From Aquarana catesbeiana (taxonomy: Eukaryota > Chordata > Amphibia > Anura > Ranidae), in NCBI RefSeq assembly GCF_042186555.1, contig NC_133329.1, forward strand, positions 75,160,557 to 75,224,556: DNA of 64,000 bases. Reading direction: 5' to 3'. Positions 55,988-64,000 of this stretch are shown here, piece after piece; the first letter of the stretch is position 1; every line of letters starts with the position of its first letter. Position numbers and translations under genes: made by a program. The notes under the pieces were generated by a model that saw nothing but the letters and a program-made list of their open reading frames with translations, did not search any database and had not been told where the DNA came from.

Positions 55988-56917
55988 ATGCTGCCTGGTG
56001 TCAGAGAGTCAATGCACACCAGACTCCCAGAATTTAGCACAGATTTAAGCCCAATCAGAACCTCGCAGAGAGGAGCGCGGATACAAACCACTGAACAGGC
56101 CAGGGCCACCACTTCCTCCATGCTCCCTGACAAGCTGGTGGGACCTTCTCCTGTTGTTCCCATCCAAGTAAATGGAGTCTACACCAAGGCCCTTCTGGAT
56201 ACTGGAGCTTAAGTGACTCTTCTCTACAGAGACATCTATGACAGGCACCTCAAGCACCTGCCTTTGCAGAAATTGGAAGAGCTGCAGATATGGGGCATTG
56301 TGACTCAGAACTTCCCCTATGATGGCTATCTACCGGTCAAGCTGACCTTCGATCCCTCCATGGCTGGGAAAGCCAAGACTTTTGAAACTCAGGCAGTGGT
56401 CTGTCCTCGCCCACCAGGGGCCAGTAAGAGTTCTCTCATCATAGAGACCAATACTGATCTTGTCAGAAGGCTGTTGACACCTCTTGTTCTGGAGCCGGGC
56501 ACTTCAACTACAAGTTTGCACCCCATGCTGAGACAAGCCTACCAGCACCTGGTACGAAAACAGAAGGGAAAGATCTGGCGCTTGGACCAGTGTGAGAAGG
56601 TGTTACAGCCTGGTAAAGTGGCCTATTTACGAGCATCTGTCAAGCTAAATTGGAAGCAAGCAGGCCCTTTCATTGTCCTTGAATCAGACAGACAGAGAGA
56701 AGACACAGGAGTGGAGATAATTCCCGAGGTGGTTTCAACCAAAGGGTTGCAAAGAAGTCACGGAAAAATCTTGGTTAGTGTCCACAACATAACAGCCTCG
56801 CCAGTGAAGATGCCGGCTCAGATGTTGCTAGGACAAGTGAATCTGGCCACCCCAGTCCCGCCGTCTGATTTGGTGGGGGGGCAAAGGATGGGATCTCTGT
56901 GGAGGAGCTCTATCTGA
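55988..56917 (+). pseudogene. Gypsy protease region and linker (broken)
   Basis: A frame at 55988-56212 ends in the retropepsin active-site motif ALLDTGA. A stop codon (56210-56212) follows directly, and the frame continues from 56213 with TLLYRDIYDRHL, a usual protease continuation. The following roughly 200 codons to 56917 resemble the protease-RT linker of vertebrate gypsy elements. Cleavage of the polyprotein would be its role in a live element. Confidence 0.75.
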
Positions 56918-57089
56918 AAAATACTCCCCTTTTGCCTGAATGGAAAGAAAGGGCCAAGACTCAGCTCCTGAGATGGCAGGCTGCATTCTCCAAGAGTGAA
57001 TTTGATGTGGGGTGTACAAAAAGTGCCCAATACCAGATCCATCTCTTCGAGTGCATAAGCCGTTCAGGGAAAGAGTTTGATGGATTCCT

Positions 57090-57866
57090 TTAGGGGACTT
57101 GGAGGATCTGCATGAACAACTGGCAGAGTTGAAGAGGGCAGGTATCATCCGAGTCCCAGAGTCTATACGCTTCCCCAATAGTGGTGGTACAGAAGAAGAA
57201 TGGGTCACTGAGGCTGGGTATTGACTACCGGATGCTGAACTTAAGGACCATTCCCGACCAATATACCACCCCAAGGATAGAAGATGTCTTGCAGAGCCTG
57301 TCAGGAGCGAAGTGGTTCAGCATGCTGGATTTGAAGAGTGGGCATTACCAAATCTCCATGCACCCTGAGGATCGGGAGAAGACCATTTTCATTACCCCAC
57401 AGGGGATCTTTGGATTTGATCGTATGCATCAAGGCCTGTCTGGTGCCCCAGCAACCTTCCAAAGGCTAATGGAGAAGACCGTGGGTGACGTGAAACTGAT
57501 GGAGGTGTTGGTGTACTTAGACGACATCATCGTTTTCAGCAAGACCCTGGAAAAGCATGAAGAGTTTCTGCAGAAGGTCCTTAAGAGACTCCATGGTGAG
57601 GGGGTTGAAGCTGTCTCTGGAAAAGTGCCAGTTTTATCAAACCTCGGTCAACTACCTTGGTCACATTGTGTCTGCTGATGAAGTGGCCACTGACCTCCTG
57701 GCCGAGGCCTACCAACGTGACTGAGCTTAGGTCATTTCTGGGATTCTGCTCTTATTACAGAAGATTTGTCAAGGGATTTGCTAAGACGCTGACCCTGATC
57801 TGGCGAAGCCTGTCAGACCAGCTGGAGGGCCCAGAAAACCCAGAGAGTCCATTAAGGAACAATTGA
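57090..57866 (+). pseudogene. Gypsy reverse transcriptase domain (broken)
   Basis: The main frame 57181-57678 has KKNGSLRLGIDYRMLN, FSMLDLKSGHYQI (catalytic Asp50) and YLDDIIVFS at residues 112-120 (bases 57514-57540). It is the classic Ty3/gypsy polymerase. The reading frame shifts near 57170 and again near 57600-57680, where the thumb/connection (RSFLGFCSYYRRFV) continues in another frame at 57657-57866. Confidence 0.92.
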
Positions 57867-57939
57867 ATCTGAAGTGTGAAGAGGTTTTAGGCAGCTGAAG
57901 TGAAGCCTAACAGAAGTGAAGCCTAACAACCGCTCCAGT

Positions 57940-58366
57940 CATGGCCTATGAAGATCCAACCAGGCCATAGGAGCTACACTTTGACGCCAGTCGAGATGGG
58001 TTAGGTGGGGTGCTATATTAAGAACATGACTGCCATCTACGGCCTGTTGCCTATGTGAGTCGGAACTTGGCCCCCGCCGAGAAGAACTATCCCATGCACA
58101 AACTTGAGTTTCTGGCCTTGAAGTGGGTGGATAAGCTGAGGGATTACCTGTATGGAGTGGAGTTCGTGATCAAGACCGACAACAATGCTCTCACCTACAT
58201 CCTCACTACCACCAAGTTGGACGCCACGGGTCACAAATGGTTGGCTGCTCTATCAGGGTTTATTTTCAGCCTGAAGTATCGACCGGGGTCAGGAAACAAG
58301 ACGCTGCTGCTTTGTCAAGAAAGCCCCATTGTTCCAGAGACCCTCCAGAAGAATAGGCCCAACTGA
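57940..58366 (+). pseudogene. Gypsy RNase H domain (broken)
   Basis: An FDAS-type start near 57980 lies in a frame with stops. A clean frame at 58055-58366 follows, with SRNLAPAEKNYPMHKLEFLA and IKTDNNALTYIL, ending in KYRPGSGN. The expected Glu and Asp catalytic positions are visible (KLEFLAL, TDNN). Confidence 0.85.
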
Positions 58367-58558
58367 CACCTGAAGGGTACGAGCCTTATGTCAAGGAGCA
58401 GAACATCAACCTGGAGTAGGATCCAGGACCGAAGAGGTTGGAGTGTCAGCTGTTGGTGTCCCCAGATGTTATTGCAATGTCGCCCAAGTCAGGGATGAAG
58501 GTCTGCCCAAGCTGTCAAAGACCTGTGGAGGGACCAATTAGAGGACCCTCCCTATAGC

Positions 58559-60057
58559 TTGGCATTCAAGGCCTTGGAGTGCCAATGCCCTGACTTGCTC
58601 CTCACTGACTCCCCGAAGGAAACCCATCTGCTGCACCGAGAGTGGGATCGGTTTCAGGTGCACAGAGGGTTGGTCTACCAAAGGGGCCCCTCTGACGATT
58701 CTGAAGAAAAATGGCAGCTATTCCTACCTGAAAAACATACGGAGACAGTATTAACTGCCCTACTATCAGAAACCATGAATCAGACTGAGACAGAAGTATA
58801 GTTAAATCACACTTCTTTAATAATAATAATAAGGTAAACAGAGTAAGCGTAGTCAAAACAAGCCAGAGTTCAGTAACCGGATCGGGTAGTCAGCCAAGCA
58901 AATGTCAGAGAGCCAGAGATAAACGTAGTAGTACAGCAAGCAAGATCAGGAGCCAGAAGGAACATCAGCCTAGCAAGTCTTCAACAGGAACGCAGGAGAA
59001 AGACTCTGTGATGTTGACAAAGGTGAAGGCAGAGATCAAGTGAGCTGGACAACTTGCTGGGTAACTGTGGAGAGAAATGGGAGCTGGCAATTAGCTGACA
59101 GCTGAGCGGCCAGCTGAGAGAAGGAAGGGCTGAGCCCAGCCCTGACACCTACATGACAACCTTGGCCACCTAGGGCCCAAGAGGACTTTTCTCCTGGTGA
59201 GGGATCAGTTCTACTGGCCCTGCATGCAGGCTGAAGTTGAGGACTATTGCCACTCCTGCGTCAGATGTATCCAAAGGAAGACTTTGCCTCACCGAGCTGC
59301 CCCAATGGACCATCTTCAGAGCCAAGGACCTATGGAGCTGGTGTGCATTGACATTCTGTGCTTGGAGCCTGATTTGAGCGGGCAGGGAAATATCCTGGTA
59401 GTGACTGACCATTTCACTCGGTATGCCCAGGCGTTTTCCACGAGGGACCAACAAGCATCCATGGTGGCCAAGATCTTCGCCGAGAAATTCTTTGTGCACT
59501 ATGGTCTGTCCCAACGCATCCACTCTGATCAAGCGAGAGATGTCAAGAGTAGTCTCATCAAGAGACTTTCAGACCTGTTGGGCACCAGGAAGTCTAAAAC
59601 CACCCCGTATCATCCTCAAGGAGATCCTAAACCAGAGAGATTCAACTGAACCCTCCTGGATATACTTGGAACTCTAAGTTCAGAACAAAAGCAGCACTGG
59701 AGCAAGCATATAGTGGCTATTGTGCAAGCTTATAACAGCACCGCCAATGATGCCACAGGTTATTCTCCCTATAGTTTGATGTTCAGACCGTAGGCCCGGC
59801 TGCCAGTAGACTTGGCCTTCGGCACATCCCTCCACCATACCTTAGCAACTTTCCACAGAGGGTATGTGGATCGCCTGCAGAGACGTCTGAAAACCACCTA
59901 TGATAAGGCTCAAGCTGCCTCATATGCCCGAGGACAGAGAAACAAAATAAACTTTGACCTTAGGGTACGAGTGCAGGACCTACAGCTGGATGACAAGGTA
60001 CTGCTGAGAAACCTGGATGTCCCTGGAAAGCACAAGTTGGCTAACTGCTGAAAGTCG
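58559..60057 (+). pseudogene. Gypsy integrase, split by a solo LTR
   Basis: The N-terminal part (58559-58763) reads into the zinc-binding domain. A solo LTR (58764-59147) interrupts it, and 59148 onward continues with FYWPCM and CHSCVRCIQRK (the Cys pair). The catalytic core at 59197-59649 shows Asp in VCIDILC, Asp in HSDQARD and Glu in ERFN. Stops and frameshifts follow at 59650 and 59792. The C-terminal part is at 59812-60051. It is inactive. Confidence 0.88.
58764..59147 (-). mobile_element. Solo LTR, minus orientation, 384 bp, TSD CCTAC
   Basis: On the minus strand it begins TGTCAGGGCTGGGCTCAGCC and ends GGTTTCTGATA. Perfect 5-base duplications CCTAC flank it (58759-58763 and 59148-59152). 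It matches 60661-61068 in the opposite orientation. No internal retroelement sequence remains, so LTR-LTR recombination is inferred. Confidence 0.92.
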
Positions 60058-60660
60058 CAGCCCTATGTCGTTTGCAAGCATCTGCCCAGACACCCAGTAT
60101 ATCAAATCCAGCCAGAGGGAAGCACAGGCCTGCTGAAGACTTAGCATCACAATCATCTGTTGCCTCTGTCAGAAGCAGTTCATGTGCCACCACAGCCAGA
60201 TTTACAGTCCACACCCACGGCCTCTCAAAGATCCCGGCCAGTGACTAGATCTCACTCTGTACCCCTTGCTGAAGATGAAAACAGTGAGGATGAAGAGAAA
60301 GATTGTCTGTGGCAATCTCGAATGCCAGCGCCTGCCACCCCCCCCCCCTTTCTTCTCCTCCCAAGGTGACTGAGGTGAATTTCAGGCCAGAGGCTCTTGA
60401 GTTTGCACCTCAAAGTCCACCTTTTGAAGAGTTGGAAGACCCTCAATCTTCCCTGCTGACAACAGACCCCTAAGACTTTCCATCCTTCATTGAGGAAGCT
60501 GAAGCTGATATGCAGGAAGAAGAAGAGACCAGTGTGCCTGTAACCCCAAAACCTAAAGAACAGTGAGAGCGAAGGGTTATTCACCCACCCAAAAGACTAA
60601 TAACTCTTGAAGAAACTGACCCTTCCACTGCAGATTTGGTGGTGGACAATCCCAACTCAC
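60058..60660 (+). pseudogene. Gypsy pol C-terminal tail (broken)
   Basis: Frames at 60160-60369 and after contain RPVTRSHSVPLAEDENSEDE and an acidic, proline-rich low-complexity tail, as found after integrase in vertebrate gypsy elements. Stops interrupt every frame. The region is cut at 60660 by a solo LTR. Confidence 0.55.
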
Positions 60661-61068
60661 TGTCAGGGCTGGGCTCAGCCCTTCCTTCTCTGAGCTGGCC
60701 ACTCAGCTGTCGGATAATTGCCAGCTCCTATCTCTCCACAGTTACTCAGCTGTTGATGATATCCTGCTCGTCAGTCCTGCCTACATAAGCCGTCCAGTCC
60801 AGAGGATCTCTGCCTTCGCCTTGGTCAACATCACAGAAACAATCTCCTGCGATCCTGTTTAAGACCTGCTTTGCTGACATCCCTTCTGGCTCCAGATCCT
60901 GCTTGCTGTTCCACTACATTGATCCCTGACTTCTGGCTTGGCTCACTCTCCGTTCCGGTTACTGAACTTTGGCTATGTTTTGACTACGTTTGTTCTTTTT
61001 ACTTTTATTATTAAACAAGTGTGATTTAACTGCACTTCTGTCTTGGCCTGATTTCTTGGTTTCTGACA
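60661..61068 (+). mobile_element. Solo LTR, plus orientation, 408 bp
   Basis: It begins TGTCAGGGCTGGGCTCAGCC and ends TTTCTGACA, with ATTATTAAAC near the 3' end. Flanks are CTCAC and CTCAG, a 5-base duplication with one mismatch. It is the same family as 58764-59147 but inverted. Confidence 0.88.
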
Positions 61069-61274
61069 CTCAGCCCCTGGAACATCTAGCTGGGCCATTC
61101 AAGTTAACCTCCCCCCCTATGCTAATTGTTGGGATGTTCCTCTGCCAGGGTTTTATGCAGATGTAAATTGTATGGTTTCCTGTGCACACTAACCTGTTTT
61201 TTTTTTCCGTGTGTATATCAAAAGCATGTAACAGGTCATACACTCTTTACCTCCTTTGGTGGACCAAAGGTTCT

Positions 61275-61640
61275 TTGGTGGGGGGAGTGTGTAGTGGGGG
61301 CTACTCTATTACCCATGGTCCCGCACCTCCCGCCATTCCTGCCAGCGACTGCCAGACTGAATAGACACTAAAACAGGCACTGTGAGTCCCTGTGGGGGAT
61401 TTCTCCCCCTCCCTCTCCTCTTCCTGTGTCCCTATTGGCAGGGAGAGGAAGCCAATCAAGCAGCAGCAGAGGGGGGGCTAGCTAAAGACTTAAGCTTGTT
61501 GGTCTGAGGAGAGATCACCATGAGGCAGGGAGGTGAACGGAGGTGTGAGGAGAGACTACACGCACCCGCTGAAGAACCATGCAAAGAAGGTTCCAGAGAC
61601 CATCCAGAGACGGTTGAAGATGGATGTACCTTCTGTACCA
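61275..61640 (+). mobile_element. Putative polypurine tract and partial 3' LTR of the gypsy element
   Basis: GGTGGGGGGAG at about 61277-61287 is a good polypurine tract, followed by TGTGTAGTGGGGGCTAC as an LTR start. About 350 bases of LTR-like sequence follow before the inverted array begins. No second copy exists in the window for confirmation. Confidence 0.5.
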
Positions 61641-62812
61641 CCTAAAATCTCTATTTTTTATGGAATATCTCTGAAATGATGTGAGATCTAACGTTAAAAC
61701 CACTTGATCTTACTGGATCTAACAAAGATCTATTAGCCTGAATGATTTTTGACCAGAAAATGTGATAAGGGGGGGCCAGCCCATCCATATATACCACCCA
61801 ATATCTCTATTTTGATGTGGAATATCTCTGAAATGATGTGTGATCCAACGGTAAAACCACTTGATCTTACCGGATCCATCGAATATCTATTAGCCTGAAT
61901 GATTTTTGGCCAGAAAATTTGTTATGGATGGGCTGGCCCCCCTTTATGTACCACCTAATATCTCTATTTTGATGTGGAATATCTCTGAAATGATGTGAGA
62001 TCTAACGTTAAAAACACTTGATCTTACCGGATCTAATGAGTATCTATTATCCTGAATGATTTTTGGCCAGAAAATTTGATAAGGGGGGGCCAGCCCGTCC
62101 ATATGTACTACCTAATATCTCTATTTTGATGTGGAATATCTCTGAAATGATGTGAGATCTAACGTTAAAACCACTTGATCTTACCGGATCTAACGAATAT
62201 CTATTAGCCTGAATGATTTTTGCCCCGAAAATTTGATAAGGAAGTCTCTAATTATGTGAGATCTAACGTTAAAACCACTTGATCTTACCGGATCTAACGA
62301 ATATCTATTAGCCTGAAAGATTTTTGGCCCAAAAATTTGATAAGGGGGGGCCAGCCCATCCATATGTACCACCTAATATCTCTATTTTGATGTGGAATAT
62401 CTCTGAAATGATGTGAGATCTAACGTTAAAAACACTTGATCTTACCGGATCTAACGAATATCTATTAGCCTGAATGATTTTTGGCCCGAAAATTTGATAA
62501 GGGGGGGCTAACCCGTCCATATGTACCACCTAATATCTCTATTTTGATGTGGAATATCTCTGAAATGATGTGAGATCTAACGTTAAAACCACTTGATCTT
62601 ACCGGATCTAATGAATATCTATTAGCCTGAATGATTTTTGGGCCGAAAATTTGATAAGGGAGGGCCAGCCCTCCCTCATTAATCACTTAATAAGTTTCTA
62701 ATTATGTGAGATCTAACATTAAAACCACTTGATCTTACCGGATCTAACAAATTGCTTCCAAAATAGCTAACTTTTTGGTCAATTTTTTGATAAGGGGGGG
62801 CTGAAGACGGGT
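61636..62812 (-). repeat. Right inverted arm: 157-bp tandem repeat array
   Basis: Reverse complement of 54575-55660, with units repeating at 157 bases (for example 62308 and 62465). It runs through GAAGACGGGTTAGC at about 62810, which pairs with GCTAACCCGTCATCAGC at 54575, then stops. One unit near 62230-62250 is shortened. Confidence 0.92.
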
Positions 62813-63193
62813 TAGCAGAACATAGCAGAAGGTCAGGGCAGGCAGCAAAAGACCAGATTTAATAAACATAGTAAAGGTCAGGTAGCAATTTCTCACAGCA
62901 AGGACCAGGTACACACTGTGGGTAGTTCTAAACCAACTGAGCACTCTCTCTCTATCTGGAACTTCTCAGCTTTATAGTGATTAAAAGGGAAATGACCTCC
63001 GGAGGGTGTGGTGAAAGTGATGCAATTGCTGTCTATAACAGGAAGCACATCGGTGATGCCATCAGACATGTGCTAGAGGCCTCACTATACTCACACGGGG
63101 GTGCCACAGGCCACCAACAAGAGTGCCAAGGACTGACATGTTGTGAGCGCGAGAACCCCTGCAGTTGGTACATGTAGGTTGCGGGTTGTGACA
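62813..63193 (-). mobile_element. LTR-like fragment, minus orientation
   Basis: On the minus strand it begins TGTCACAACCCGCAACC at 63193. GTTTATTAAATC (a polyA-signal-like stretch) lies near the other end at about 62862. There is no partner copy in the window. It truncates the right inverted array, so it inserted later or at the breakpoint. Confidence 0.4.
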
Positions 63194-64000
63194 CTCCGTC
63201 TGATACCAATTAATGGGCACTATTCAATCCACTGATACCAATGATGGGACACTATTCCTTCCCATGACACAAACAATGCGGTACTATTCCTCCCACTGAA
63301 ACCAACGATGAGTCATTATGCCGTCCACTGACACCCACGATGGGACACTATTCCTTCCAATGACACAAACAATGGGGTACTATTCCTCCCACTGAAACCA
63401 ACGATGAGTCATCATGCCTTCCACTGACACCAACGATGGGGCACTATTCCTTCCACTGATACCAATGATGGGGCACTATTCCTCCCACTGATACCAATGA
63501 TGGGGCACTATTCCTTCCACTGATACCAATGATGGGACACTATTCTTTCCAATGACACAAACCATGGGTTACTATTCCTCCCACTGAAACCAACGATGAG
63601 TCATCATGCCTTCCACTAACACCAACGATGGGGCACTATTCCTCCCACTGATAACAATGAAGGGGCACTATTTATTCCACTGATACAAATGAATGGGGCA
63701 CTATCCATTCCACTGAAACCAATGATGGGACACTATTCCTCCCACTGATACCAATGAATGGGGCATTATTCATTCCACTGATACCAATGAATGGAGCACT
63801 ATTCATTCCACTGATACCAATGAATGGGGCACTATTCATTCCACTGGTACCAATGAATGGAGCACTATTCATTCCACTGATACCAATGAATGGGCCACTA
63901 TTCATTCCACTGATATCAATGAATGGGGCACTAGTCATTCCACTGGTACCAATGAATGGGGCACTAGTCATTCCACTGATACCAATGAATGAGGCACTAG
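63194..64000. repeat. 32-33-bp minisatellite, continues off window
   Basis: About 25 copies of ATGGGGCACTATTCCTTCCA with CTGATACCA. The unit is mostly 32 bp to about 63660, then 33 bp (extra A in AATGAATGG). At 33 bp the minus frame reads as an 11-residue repeat, NSAPFIGISGM. Its unit is the reverse complement of the short AATAGTGCC repeat in NMRAL1 intron 1 (27350-27480). Confidence 0.93.

Larger units (their letters stand above)
55690..61640 (+). mobile_element. Decayed Ty3/gypsy retrotransposon, 5'-truncated, between inverted arrays
   Basis: The order protease, reverse transcriptase, RNase H, integrase is that of Metaviridae. All domains are broken by stops and frameshifts. No 5' LTR or convincing gag was found. 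A polypurine tract followed by TGTGTAG near 61288 marks the likely start of the 3' LTR, which runs into the right inverted array at about 61636. Two solo LTRs of another family sit inside (58764-59147 and 60661-61068). The copy is inactive. Confidence 0.85.

Noticed and set aside
54575..62812. DIRS-type retrotransposon, because of inverted ends around a reverse transcriptase
   Set aside because: The domain order with a DDE-type integrase and the YLDD reverse transcriptase is Ty3/gypsy. No tyrosine recombinase is visible.

Overview
The window looks like nuclear DNA of a frog, most likely a true frog (Ranidae). This is inferred from two vertebrate genes with GT-AG introns lying in a dense field of hairpin-type MITEs, TTAA-flanked elements, an L2 LINE, a tRNA-derived SINE and a Ty3/gypsy retrotransposon. 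I associate several of these repeat families with ranid genomes, but I could not search a database.

Genes. Two neighbouring genes face away from each other. On the minus strand is the 5' part of heme oxygenase 2 (HMOX2): a possible noncoding first exon near 14.4 kb, the start-codon exon at 10909-11023 and the exon carrying the heme-ligand histidine at 3472-3589. The rest of the gene lies off the left edge. On the plus strand is a complete NMRAL1 gene (NmrA-like NADPH sensor, HSCARG). Its five coding exons splice in frame to 300 residues and end at 42474 with a polyA signal at 42499. As I recall, HMOX2 and NMRAL1 are also neighbours in human 16p13.3, so this is conserved synteny.

Layout. 0-14.4 kb: HMOX2 exons in repeat-rich introns. 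11.5-25.6 kb: four unrelated minisatellites with units of 25, 26, 27 and 23 bp fill HMOX2 intron 1 and the intergenic space. The last is about 9.8 kb long and has a 1,453-bp higher-order duplication. 25.8-31.4 kb: a 2.6-kb tandem duplication gives NMRAL1 two promoters and two first coding exons encoding the same residues. 31.4-42.5 kb: NMRAL1 exons 2-5 with a SINE, nested TTAA-type elements, a 10-bp array and foldback repeats in the introns. 43.3-50.1 kb: a large interrupted palindrome. One arm was invaded by a TTAA MITE and by two L2 fragments, and the other arm preserves both empty sites. 50.3-54.3 kb: further hairpin elements. 54.4-62.8 kb: inverted arrays of a 157-bp repeat bracket a decayed gypsy pol region that is split by two oppositely oriented solo LTRs. 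62.8-64.0 kb: an LTR-like fragment and a 32-33-bp minisatellite that runs off the window.

Long open frames inside the minisatellites are artefacts of stop-free repeat units and are not annotated as genes. I saw no tRNA or rRNA gene, CRISPR array or prokaryotic operon.
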